Positions 1-8,267 of a stretch of DNA of 54,580 nucleotides are shown piece by piece. The notes beneath the pieces are model-generated. The model did no database searches, had not been told where the DNA came from, and saw only the letters and a program-made list of their open reading frames with translations. The DNA is from Bacteroidales bacterium UBA1189 (GTDB lineage: Bacteria; Bacteroidota; Bacteroidia; Bacteroidales; Bacteroidaceae), in NCBI GenBank assembly GCA_002309805.1, contig DBYJ01000017.1:1-54580 (forward strand), read 5' to 3'. How positions within the stretch are numbered: the first letter of the stretch is position 1; each line of letters starts with the position of its first letter. The position numbers were made by a program, and so were the translations under genes.

Positions 1-45
1 TTATATATATAATATATAATTAAGGCTACTCTGAAAAATCCAGCC

Positions 46-515
46 CATGAGGTCATGGAAACGAAAATGACCTCATGACCTCATGACCTCATGACCTCTG
101 GAAATCCTACTGAAAAAATTCATCGTTCTGAATAACAGCCTTCTCTCTTGTTTTATTCCCCTGCTCTGTCGCTCCAGTTGCTTGCGCTGAGAAATTATTT
201 GCCTGCGCTGCCGCGCCAGTCTCCTGCGTTTTTCAGCATCCGATTCCCCCGCATAGTGGGCGATTTCCACCCCATCGAGGGAAAAATCCGATGAAATAGG
301 CAAAACGAGTTACAAATCGTAACCTGGCATTTCGCGGAGAGTTTTGCAAAATTTAACAATTCCGAAGCACGAAACGTTTTTTCTTCAGAAGAAGTTTCCC
401 CTTCTCTCCATCCGAAAAAAAAGCCTCTTCGCCAGCCAGAAAATGAGACGCGGCATGCCGCGTCTCTACTTTAGAGGTCATAGAGGTCATGAGGTCATGA
501 GGTCATTTTCGTTTT
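46..515. repeat. Non-coding repeat element with inverted ends, left copy
   Basis: A roughly 460-base block that recurs in the same orientation at the right end of the window. Its ends are inverted repeats: AAACGAAAATGACCTCATG near 59, continued by CATGACCT octamers to 98, and the mirror image (GAGGTCAT octamers followed by ATTTTCGTTT) at about 474-514. Inside lie a 21-bp array (139-228), a 15-base palindrome GTTACAAATCGTAAC (309-323) and a stretch (341-437) that matches the right copy with one mismatch, 71 bases of it (367-437) without any. No convincing gene is inside. The architecture fits a non-autonomous miniature transposable element or a dispersed intergenic repeat; which of the two is not shown by the sequence. 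Bases 1-45 are AT-rich and hold nothing I recognise. Confidence 0.75.
139..228. repeat. 21-bp phased array, five units, inside left repeat copy
   Basis: CCTGC or a near match (CCTTC, CCTGC, CTTGC, CCTGC, CCTGC) starts at 139, 160, 181, 202 and 223, an exact 21-base spacing. Units are separated by A/T-rich stretches such as TTTTATT and AATTATTTG. The right copy of the same element has only four units (54192, 54213, 54234, 54255), so a unit has been gained or lost between copies. Confidence 0.8.
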
Positions 516-554
516 GCAAAACGGGTAGTCCTCCAATGAAAAATGTGCAATTTG

Positions 555-586
555 TTTGGATTATCCTTTACCTTGCACTATCTTTG
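555..586 (+). promoter_or_regulatory. Bacteroidetes-type promoter of the helicase gene
   Basis: TTTG at 555-558 and TATCTTTG at 579-586 are separated by 20 bases, matching the Bacteroidetes -33/-7 consensus. Transcription would start near 593 and leave a leader of about 80 bases before the ATG at 672. The promoter lies just outside the repeat element. Confidence 0.75.
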
Positions 587-671
587 TCACCGACAATGTC
601 TGATACCCAAGAGGGAGACATAGAAGGCCTTGTTAGATGATTACAGAACAATCCAGGATCCACTATAATAA

Positions 672-3485
672 ATGTCACTTATTTCTAAAATATTAAGTAT
701 ATTCCGATCCGATAATGCGGATTTCCAGTCAGTAACACCTGAAATAAAGGCGTTGATGGATTTTCGTAAAGAATTGATGTCTTTTCAGGATACAGACAGA
801 TATTTAGCTCGTTCAGATTATGCCTTTTTACAAGATAAATATTCTGGCACTTACACATTCTTTGAAAATACAAAGAGAGCAAACATGCTAAAATACTATT
901 GTAAAAAGAATGCCTTGAAAAAGAGTTATGTTGATAGATTCCTACTAGAATATGAAGATGTTTGCTCAAAAGAAGAGTCTTCGATTATTGCTAAACATAA
1001 TGAACAATACGTGCAACGTCATCTTAAAGAAGATGAAGATTATCTTGATAATATTCTTTTGCCAGTTGACCCGAAGATAATATTGGATGAGGAACAGAGG
1101 CGTGTTGTGCTGTCAGATGAAGATTATACTTTGGTGATTGCTGGGGCAGGAGCAGGCAAGACGACAACAGTCGCAGCCAAAGTAAGGTATCTTGTAGAGA
1201 GGAAAGGTGTTTCACCTGAACAGATTTTAGTTATTTCATTTACAAATAAAGCAGTAGAAGAACTTCAAGACAGAATCAATAAGGGTTTAGGAATTCCATG
1301 TCCTGTTACAACTTTTCATAAAACGGGATATGCTATATTACGGCGTCAGGATACTGAGCGGAGGATGGTTGTTGACCAAGGATTTATGTTTAATGTTGTC
1401 AATAATTATCTCAAAGGAAATATTCTTGAAAAACCTGAATTGGTGGACAAGCTGATACTTTTCTTTGGAAGCTACTTTGATGCCCCATACGAAGGAGAAG
1501 ATTTGAATGTTTTTTTTAAATATGTTTCAAAAGCTGATTTCTCCACTATTCGAGGAAACATTGACGAGTATTCAGAAAAAGTTATTAACGAAAGAACGGG
1601 TAAATTACAGACGATTGTACGTGAAACTATGCGTTCTTTTCAGGAAGTACAAATTGCAAATTTCTTATTTCTGAACGGCATTGACTACACTTACGAAAAG
1701 CCATATCCGTTTAATATTGCTACATCATATAAGGTATATACCCCAGATTTTACCATCACGCAGGGAGATAAAGTTGCCTATATAGAACACTTCGGCATAA
1801 CCCAGGATGGGAGAAATAGCCGATATAACGCAGAACAAATAACCAAGTATAAAAGTGAAGTAAATGACAAGGTTAAGTTGCATAAGAAACATGGCACAGA
1901 TTTAATATACACATTCTCGGCATACAATGATGGTAGGAGTTTGTTGGACCACTTGAGAGAAGAACTTATTGCGCATGGCTTCGAACTGCACCCACGCTCT
2001 TCTAAGGAAGTTTTTGAGAAGATTGTCAATACAGAGGAAAACCGCTATATTTCAAGGCTTGTTAATTTGGTTTGCACCTTCATTCAAAATTTCAAGACGA
2101 ATGGTTATACAACTGAGAAATTCTTCACATGGAATGCCACTTCTAAGAATGAACGCACTAAACTATTCTTGACAATATGTGAGCAATGCTATCATGAATA
2201 CACAAAATGCCTAAAAGAGCGTCACGCCATAGACTTTGAAGACATGATTAATGATTCTGCCCGAATTTTACGTGAGGCAGAAGAGCAGAAACTCGAATTA
2301 GATTTCAAATATATCATTGTTGATGAGTACCAAGATATATCTCGTCAACGGTTTGACCTTACCAAAGAGTTAAGCCGTTTATGTGATGCTAAAATCATAG
2401 CAGTTGGCGATGACTGGCAGTCTATTTACGCTTATGCTGGATCGGATATTACATTGTTTACACACTTTAAGGAAACGTTTGGATATGGGTTGGAACTTCG
2501 TATAACAAAGACTTATCGCAACGCACAAGAGGTCATTGATATTGCAGGAGGATTCATACAGAAAAATACCGAACAGATTCAAAAAGCACTCATTTCTCCA
2601 AAGCATATCTCCAATCCTGTTATAATCCAAACATATACGGAAAATGTAGATAGAAAGCAATATGAAGGGCGAGGTGGCAAGTTTTTCTTGGTCGGTGAGA
2701 CCGTTGAGAAACTGATGAAAGAAATCCTTACTGAGAATCCTAATTCATCAATTTTATTACTGGGACGCTATGGGTTTGATGGTTTCAATTTGACGAGATC
2801 AGCAGACTTTGAATATTGGGAGAAGACGGGCAATGTAACATCAAAGACCTTTGCTGACATAGAGATGGAGTTTATGACTGTTCATCGTGCAAAAGGGTTA
2901 GGTTATGATAATGTGATTATTATTAATGCCATAGATTCTGTTTATGGTTTCCCCTCAAAAATACAAGACGACCCTGTTCTGCAATATGTTGTTAAAATAG
3001 ACCGTTCTATTGAATATGCAGAGGAACGGCGTCTTTTCTATGTGGCTTTGACACGAACAAAGAATCATGTCTATATTGTAACGCCTCGACAGCGCCCATC
3101 AGAGTTTGTCCGTGAATTAGTGAAAGATTATCCAAATGTTACTCTGCGAGGAGAATTGGATAAGCCCCAACAAAACACAGGAGAAATCAAAAAATGTCCG
3201 ATTTGTGGTTATCCGTTGCAATTGAGATACAAAAAAGCATACGGTCTAAAGTTATGGATATGTTCTAACGAACCAGAAATTTGTGATTTTCTCACAAATG
3301 ACTTGAGGGGTAATGGTATGTCTATTATCAAATGTGATTGTTGCAAAGATGGCTATTTGATAGTCAAGCAAGGCAAAAATTCTCCATTTTTAGGTTGCAC
3401 AAATTACACGAAAGATGGTAAAGGGTGTAACAGGATGATGACAAACAAAGAATATATGGATCTAATAAAAAATATGGGAAATTAG
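672..3485 (+). CDS. UvrD/HelD-like superfamily 1 DNA helicase with C-terminal zinc ribbons
   Basis: 937 residues. The SF1 helicase motifs are complete: Walker A GAGAGKTTT (about 158-166), SFTNKA (189-194), DEYQD (551-555), GDDWQSIYAYAG (579-590), TYRN (614-617), TVHRAKGL (736-743) and YVALTRTK (790-797). Between motifs Ia and II is a long insert with a PDFTI...YIEHFG stretch (358-375) that resembles the PD-(D/E)XK-like inserts of HelD relatives; nuclease activity is only a guess. The tail has two Cys clusters of the topoisomerase zinc-ribbon type (C842/C845/C864/C871 and C888/C890 or C891/C909/C919). The gene is visibly more AT-rich than the genes to its right, has its own promoter and sits beside the repeat element, which suggests acquisition by transfer. 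Its stop overlaps the stop of the convergent neighbour (TTAG at 3482-3485). Role inferred: DNA repair or defence-type helicase. Confidence 0.85.
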   Translation: MSLISKILSIFRSDNADFQSVTPEIKALMDFRKELMSFQDTDRYLARSDYAFLQDKYSGTYTFFENTKRANMLKYYCKKNALKKSYVDRFLLEYEDVCSKEESSIIAKHNEQYVQRHLKEDEDYLDNILLPVDPKIILDEEQRRVVLSDEDYTLVIAGAGAGKTTTVAAKVRYLVERKGVSPEQILVISFTNKAVEELQDRINKGLGIPCPVTTFHKTGYAILRRQDTERRMVVDQGFMFNVVNNYLKGNILEKPELVDKLILFFGSYFDAPYEGEDLNVFFKYVSKADFSTIRGNIDEYSEKVINERTGKLQTIVRETMRSFQEVQIANFLFLNGIDYTYEKPYPFNIATSYKVYTPDFTITQGDKVAYIEHFGITQDGRNSRYNAEQITKYKSEVNDKVKLHKKHGTDLIYTFSAYNDGRSLLDHLREELIAHGFELHPRSSKEVFEKIVNTEENRYISRLVNLVCTFIQNFKTNGYTTEKFFTWNATSKNERTKLFLTICEQCYHEYTKCLKERHAIDFEDMINDSARILREAEEQKLELDFKYIIVDEYQDISRQRFDLTKELSRLCDAKIIAVGDDWQSIYAYAGSDITLFTHFKETFGYGLELRITKTYRNAQEVIDIAGGFIQKNTEQIQKALISPKHISNPVIIQTYTENVDRKQYEGRGGKFFLVGETVEKLMKEILTENPNSSILLLGRYGFDGFNLTRSADFEYWEKTGNVTSKTFADIEMEFMTVHRAKGLGYDNVIIINAIDSVYGFPSKIQDDPVLQYVVKIDRSIEYAEERRLFYVALTRTKNHVYIVTPRQRPSEFVRELVKDYPNVTLRGELDKPQQNTGEIKKCPICGYPLQLRYKKAYGLKLWICSNEPEICDFLTNDLRGNGMSIIKCDCCKDGYLIVKQGKNSPFLGCTNYTKDGKGCNRMMTNKEYMDLIKNMGN

Positions 3486-4453
3486 CGGTTGATGACCCAG
3501 CGGCGGTCGTGGGCACGGGTTTCCCTGGGGTTGTAAAAAAGTGCCTTTCCATCGGGGATTTTCAAGGAATAGGTGCGGCCGGACTTGTTGTTGAGCGAGT
3601 TCTCGCGCAGCCAGAGATTGTCGGCCTTGAGCTGGGCAAAGCTGACGCCGTGCTGACGGGCAAAGGCTGCAAGGTCGGCGATAGGGGTAGTGACGGTGAC
3701 GGTGTCCTTGGGGGGAATGTAGGGATAGAGGTCCTCGCTGCGCAAGACAAAGCCGTAGCGGCGCGGGTCGGAAAAGACTAGCTTCGCCGTGAGGATGCGG
3801 AACATATAGCGCGAGGTCTCCTCCACGAGATACATGTCCATGGCGCTTTCCACGCCCTGTGCCGCCTGTTTGCTCTTCACTCCGCCTGGACCGCCGTTGT
3901 AGGAGGCGGCGACGGTCATCCAGTCGCCGAACTGGCGGTACTGCTTCTTCAGGTAGGAGCAAGCGGCACGCGTGGCCTTTTCAATGTGGTAGCGCTCATC
4001 GATATTGTCGTTTACCTCCAGCCCATACTCGCGCCCCGTAGCCGGCATGAACTGCCAAAGCCCTGCTGCGCCAGCACGGGAGACGATGCCGGGGTCGAGG
4101 TTGCTCTCGATAACCATCAGATATTTCAGGTCGTCAGGCACGCCGCACTCCTTCAGCAGGGGCTCTACGATGGGGAAGATGCGGTTGGCACGCTTCAGCA
4201 TGAGCATCGTGAGCTGATGGGAGTAGGTGAAGGCGAGGATTTCGCGGTCCATACGCTCATGGAGGTCAGCGCGGCTGAGGTCGATGGTCTGTCCTGCGAA
4301 ATCGACGGAGGTGGGAACCTGTGGCGACGTTACCACAGAAGGAACGGCTGAACGAGGCTGCTCGTCGTCGCCCACAGCCTGATGGGACAGGAGCAGCGTA
4401 GCCGACACACCCATTACAAGTCCCGAAACGAGGTATAAGAGTTGCTTTTTCAT
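3482..4453 (-). CDS. Membrane-bound lytic murein transglycosylase (MltD-like, SLT family)
   Basis: 323 residues. The N-terminus (about 1-25) is a signal or anchor sequence. The SLT domain has the catalytic glutamate in VIESNLDP (E116), GLWQFMPATG (131-140) and AASYNGGPGGV (about 182-192), the classic family 1 motifs. A weak LysM-like region follows near 265-310 (IADLAAFARQHGVSFAQLKADN). It should cleave the glycan strands of peptidoglycan in the periplasm, leaving 1,6-anhydro-MurNAc ends. It is shorter than E. coli MltD, which has more LysM copies. It is transcribed alone; upstream on its strand is TATCTTCG (4472-4465), one base off the -7 consensus, without a clear -33. Confidence 0.88.
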   Translation of the reverse strand: MKKQLLYLVSGLVMGVSATLLLSHQAVGDDEQPRSAVPSVVTSPQVPTSVDFAGQTIDLSRADLHERMDREILAFTYSHQLTMLMLKRANRIFPIVEPLLKECGVPDDLKYLMVIESNLDPGIVSRAGAAGLWQFMPATGREYGLEVNDNIDERYHIEKATRAACSYLKKQYRQFGDWMTVAASYNGGPGGVKSKQAAQGVESAMDMYLVEETSRYMFRILTAKLVFSDPRRYGFVLRSEDLYPYIPPKDTVTVTTPIADLAAFARQHGVSFAQLKADNLWLRENSLNNKSGRTYSLKIPDGKALFYNPRETRAHDRRWVINR

Positions 4454-4525
4454 AATTCTGAGTGCGAAGATACAACAAAAAAGTGATTAAATAAGCACGG
4501 AATCGGATTTTTCGAAAAAAATCAC

Positions 4526-4533
4526 TACTTTTG
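4526..4533 (+). promoter_or_regulatory. -7 element upstream of rlmL
   Basis: TACTTTTG fits TAnnTTTG. No TTTG is seen 20 bases upstream, so the promoter is only half supported. It lies at the upstream TTG codon (4531) of the open frame, which argues that this TTG is not the start and that translation begins at GTG 4561 or ATG 4576. Confidence 0.5.
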
Positions 4534-4560
4534 CAGCCAATTCTAAGATACAGATACAAA

Positions 4561-6306
4561 GTGGAGACTTTTGAAATGATTGCCAAGACCTTCCAGGGAC
4601 TGGAGGAAGTGTTGGCAAAAGAACTTATCGAACTGGGTGCTAACGATGTGCAGATTGGCCGCCGGATGGTTTCATTCACAGGCGACAAGGCAATGATGTA
4701 CAAGGCCAACTTCTGCCTGCGTACCGCCATCCGCATCCTGAAGCCCATCAAGGAGTTCAAGGCCAGCGATGCCGACGAGATCTACGAGGCACTGAAGCCG
4801 TTTGAGTGGGAGTGCTACATGGACGTCAACACCAGTTTTGCCGTTGACTCGGTGGTCTATAGCGAGGACTTCCGCCATTCGAAGTTCGTGGCCTACAAGG
4901 TGAAGGATGCCATTGCCGACCACTTCCGCGACAGGGAGGGAAAGCGCCCCTCGGTGGAGGTTACGAATCCTGACCTGCTGTTCCACATCCACATTGCCGA
5001 CAACCAGTGTACGCTGTCGCTGGACAGCTCGGGCGAGTCGCTCCACCGGCGCGGCTATCGTCAGAATGCCGTGGAAGCCCCCCTCAACGAGGTGCTGGCA
5101 GCGGGCATGATTCTGATGACGGGCTGGCAGGGCGAGACGGACTTCATCGACCCCATGTGCGGCTCAGGCACGCTGCCCATCGAGGCTGCCCTCATCGCAC
5201 GCGGCATCGCCCCAGGCGTGTTCCGCAAGGAGTTTGCCTTTGAGAAATGGACCGACTTCGATGCCGAACTGTTCGACAGCATCTACAACGACGACAGCGC
5301 CGAGCGAGAGTTCACCCACCATATCTACGGCTACGACAACGACTGGAAGGCCGTCAACATCGCCAAGGCCAACGTGCGCTCAGCAGGCATGGCCAAATAC
5401 ATCGACATTGAGCATCGCGAACTGGAGGACTTCACCCAGCCCGAGGCCCCTGCCATCATGGTGACCAACCCGCCCTATGGCGAGCGGCTCAAGCCCGATG
5501 ACCTCTATGACCTCTACCGCCTCCTCGGCACCCGCCTGAAAAACGCCTTCCAAGGCAACCAGGCGTGGGTTATCAGCTATAAGGAGGAACTGTTCAACAA
5601 GATAGGCCTCAAGCCCTCCACCATCGTCCCGCTTTTCAACGGCGCCCTTCCCTGCGAATTCAGGAAATACGAGCTGTTCAGCGGACGTTTCAGCGAGTTC
5701 CGCGAGAGCGGGGAGCAGCTTGACAAGAGCGACCGTCCCCTCAAGGAGCGTCGCCCCCTGCACCTCCGTCAGGCTGCTGCAGAGAAGAACGACAAGACCG
5801 ACAAGACGGAGACGCATGACAACCTGGGCTTTGAAAACCGCGAAGAGGAGAGAGCCTATCAGCTCCGTCTCGATAGGCACAACGAATTTGCCCGTCAGCA
5901 GCAGGCCCGTGAGCGGAAAGAGCAGCGTGCCCAGAGGGAACTGGAGCGCAGCAGCCACAGGGAGCCAAGACACGACAATGACAGAGAGGGACGGAAGTTC
6001 AACGGCCCAAGAGAGTTCAAGGGGCATGGCGACTCCAGAAAACCCCGAGAGTTCAAAGGCCCAAGGGAGTTCAAAGGCTTTAGGGATTCAAAAGGCCCCA
6101 AGGAGTTCAAAGGTCCCAGAGACTCAAATGGCCCAAGGGAGTTCAATGGCCCAAGGGAGTTCAATGGCCCAAGGGACGGCAAGAAGTCCTTCGGCTCCCG
6201 TAAACCGTTTGGCGACAAGGGCTCAGGCCGTCCGTTCTCCAAGGGCAACAGCCGGAGCGGCAACTTCAGGAAAAACAATTTCAACAACAAAAAAGGACGA
6301 TCATGA
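4561..6306 (+). CDS. 23S rRNA guanine-N2 methyltransferase (RlmL type) with repetitive basic tail
   Basis: I place the start at GTG 4561, because the family normally begins a few residues before MIAKTFQGLEEVL; ATG 4576 is the alternative. The product is about 581 residues. An N-terminal ferredoxin-like/THUMP region is followed by a Rossmann methyltransferase domain with the SAM-binding motif DPMCGSGTLPIEAA and the catalytic motif TNPPYGERL. It should methylate G2445 of 23S rRNA using SAM. It corresponds to the N-terminal half of E. coli RlmKL. The last 170 residues or so are charged and probably disordered, and include about ten copies of a six-residue repeat (GPREFK or GPREFN) encoded by 18-bp repeats at about 6000-6180, followed by an Arg/Lys/Gly/Asn-rich end. 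Such tails usually help RNA binding. The stop overlaps the next start (ATGA at 6303-6306), so the two genes are translationally coupled. Confidence 0.88.
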   Translation: METFEMIAKTFQGLEEVLAKELIELGANDVQIGRRMVSFTGDKAMMYKANFCLRTAIRILKPIKEFKASDADEIYEALKPFEWECYMDVNTSFAVDSVVYSEDFRHSKFVAYKVKDAIADHFRDREGKRPSVEVTNPDLLFHIHIADNQCTLSLDSSGESLHRRGYRQNAVEAPLNEVLAAGMILMTGWQGETDFIDPMCGSGTLPIEAALIARGIAPGVFRKEFAFEKWTDFDAELFDSIYNDDSAEREFTHHIYGYDNDWKAVNIAKANVRSAGMAKYIDIEHRELEDFTQPEAPAIMVTNPPYGERLKPDDLYDLYRLLGTRLKNAFQGNQAWVISYKEELFNKIGLKPSTIVPLFNGALPCEFRKYELFSGRFSEFRESGEQLDKSDRPLKERRPLHLRQAAAEKNDKTDKTETHDNLGFENREEERAYQLRLDRHNEFARQQQARERKEQRAQRELERSSHREPRHDNDREGRKFNGPREFKGHGDSRKPREFKGPREFKGFRDSKGPKEFKGPRDSNGPREFNGPREFNGPRDGKKSFGSRKPFGDKGSGRPFSKGNSRSGNFRKNNFNNKKGRS

Positions 6307-8234
6307 AACGTACACTTTCACTCATTTTACTGGCAACGCTACTCATTCCATCCGCTATGGCACAGGATGCTCCGCTGAAGACGTTTACCCTCGAGGACCT
6401 CATTCCTGGCGGCAAGACCTACTCCCAGATGCGCCCCCAGAGCAAGACATTCCTATTCAATGGCGACAAGGTGGCAGAGATGACGAGGGACAACCGCGAC
6501 GCGTGGCCCGCCAGGGAGACACCCCGCTACTCAGCCTTCACCAAGCAGAACAATCTCTTCATCCGCACCGCCGACGGCGAGGAAATCCAAGTCACCGACG
6601 AGCCGAAAGGCGTTGTCTGCGGGCAGGCCGTACACCGCAATGAGTTCGGTATCGAGACGGGCACTTTCTGGAACCCCGACCGGAGCCTGCTGGCCTTCTA
6701 CCGCATGGACGAGCGCATGGTCACGGACTATCCCCAGACCGACTTCTCCACCCGCATTGCCACTATCGTCCCTGACAAATACCCGATGGCCGGCATGACT
6801 AGCCACGTCGTCACGGTGGGCATCTTCAACCCTGTGAGCAGGGAAACCGTCTGGCTCAAGACGGGTAATACCACCGACCGCTACCTCACCAACATCAGCT
6901 GGAACCCCGACGGTACGAAAGTCTATATCATCGAACTGAACCGTGACCAAAACCACGCCGAACTGGTGCGCTACGACGCTGCCTCGGGCGAGCGTGAAGC
7001 GGTGCTCTTCGAGGAACGGCACGAAAAGTACGTTGAGCCTCAGCACCCCATCACCTTCCTCCCCTGGGACAAGGACAAGTTCCTCTATTTCAGCCAGCGC
7101 GACGGCTATAACCACCTTTATCTCTATACGACGGCAGGCGACCTCGTCAAGCAGGTGACGGCGGGTCCTTGGGTGGATGAAGGCATCATCGGCTTCGACA
7201 AAGCCCGCAAGTGTGTCCTCATCAACAGCCGTGAGACCTCGCCCCTGGAGAGCACCCTCTGGAGCGTTTCGTTGAAGAACGGCAAGCGCACGCTGCTGGG
7301 CGAAGGGCGAGGCATGCATCACGCCCGCCTGAGCGATAGCGGCAAGCAGATTATCGACACATGGAGCGCCCCTGACGTTCCGCGTGCTATTGACCTTGTC
7401 GATACCCGCACGGGCAAGGCAAAGCGTCTTTTTACCGCCGAAGATCCCTGGAAGGACTACGATGTGCCCGAAATCACCATCGGAACGGTAAAGGCTGCCG
7501 ACGGCGTCACGGACCTCTACTACCGCATGGTGAAGCCCACCCACTTCGATGCCAGCAAGAAATACCCTGCCGTCGTCTATGTCTATGGTGGTCCGCACAT
7601 CCAGAACATCACCGGAGGCTGGTACTACGACGTCCGAGGCTGGGACATCTACATGGCGCAGCTGGGCTATGTCGTCTTCACGCTCGACAGTCGCGGCAGC
7701 TCCAATCGCGGACGGGATTTTGAAAACTGCACCTTCCGTCACCTCGGTACCGAGGAGTCCAAAGACCAGATGGAGGGCGTGAAGTGGCTGAAAAGCCTCA
7801 ACTACGTTGACGAAAACCGCATCGGCGTGCACGGCTGGAGCTTCGGAGGCTTCATGACGATTACGATGATGACGCGCTACCCCGAAACCTTCAAGGTGGG
7901 CGTTGCCGGAGGCCCCGTCATCGACTGGAAATACTACGAGGTGATGTACGGCGAGCGCTACATGGACACGCCCGAAAGCAACCCCGAAGGCTATGCCGAG
8001 AGCAGCTTGCTCAACCATGCTGCCGACCTGAAGGGACGCCTGCAGGTCATCATCGGGGGCAACGACCCCATCTGTGTGCCGCAGCATACGCTTTCGTTCA
8101 TGCGCGCCTGCATCGATGCCGGTACGCAGCCCGACCTCTTCATCTATCCTGCCCAGGGACACAACATGGCTGGACGAGACCGTATTCACCTCCACGAACG
8201 CATCACGCGCTATTTCGAAGATTACCTCAAATAA
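6303..8234 (+). CDS. Dipeptidyl peptidase IV-like serine peptidase (family S9B)
   Basis: 643 residues with a signal peptide ending near AMAQ (about 21). A beta-propeller region contains the DPP-IV hallmark YRMDERMVTDYP (about 133-144), which in the family positions the substrate amino terminus. The C-terminal alpha/beta hydrolase domain carries the triad S513 (GWSFGG), D588 (GGNDPIC) and H620 (AQGHNM). It probably removes X-Pro or X-Ala dipeptides from peptides in the periplasm or at the surface, supplying amino acids to a peptide-using anaerobe. Family members are usually about 720 residues; this one is some 80 shorter, apparently in the early propeller. It overlaps rlmL by four bases and is followed after 33 bases by purD. 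Confidence 0.87.
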   Translation: MKRTLSLILLATLLIPSAMAQDAPLKTFTLEDLIPGGKTYSQMRPQSKTFLFNGDKVAEMTRDNRDAWPARETPRYSAFTKQNNLFIRTADGEEIQVTDEPKGVVCGQAVHRNEFGIETGTFWNPDRSLLAFYRMDERMVTDYPQTDFSTRIATIVPDKYPMAGMTSHVVTVGIFNPVSRETVWLKTGNTTDRYLTNISWNPDGTKVYIIELNRDQNHAELVRYDAASGEREAVLFEERHEKYVEPQHPITFLPWDKDKFLYFSQRDGYNHLYLYTTAGDLVKQVTAGPWVDEGIIGFDKARKCVLINSRETSPLESTLWSVSLKNGKRTLLGEGRGMHHARLSDSGKQIIDTWSAPDVPRAIDLVDTRTGKAKRLFTAEDPWKDYDVPEITIGTVKAADGVTDLYYRMVKPTHFDASKKYPAVVYVYGGPHIQNITGGWYYDVRGWDIYMAQLGYVVFTLDSRGSSNRGRDFENCTFRHLGTEESKDQMEGVKWLKSLNYVDENRIGVHGWSFGGFMTITMMTRYPETFKVGVAGGPVIDWKYYEVMYGERYMDTPESNPEGYAESSLLNHAADLKGRLQVIIGGNDPICVPQHTLSFMRACIDAGTQPDLFIYPAQGHNMAGRDRIHLHERITRYFEDYLK

Positions 8235-8267
8235 AAAACCATCTATCCCCTACCAAAATCTTCTTTT

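Noticed and set aside
73..303. 76-residue open frame on the minus strand in the left repeat
   Set aside because: It spans the inverted end and the 21-bp array, and the right copy, with one unit fewer and other indels, does not keep it. It is a by-product of the repeat.
344..640. 98-residue open frame on the plus strand
   Set aside because: It runs out of the repeat through the helicase promoter (555-586). The peptide shared with the right copy comes from conserved DNA, not from a conserved protein: the frames differ after the core.
6531..8195. 554-residue open frame antisense to the peptidase
   Set aside because: Shadow of the DPP-IV-like gene, no domain.
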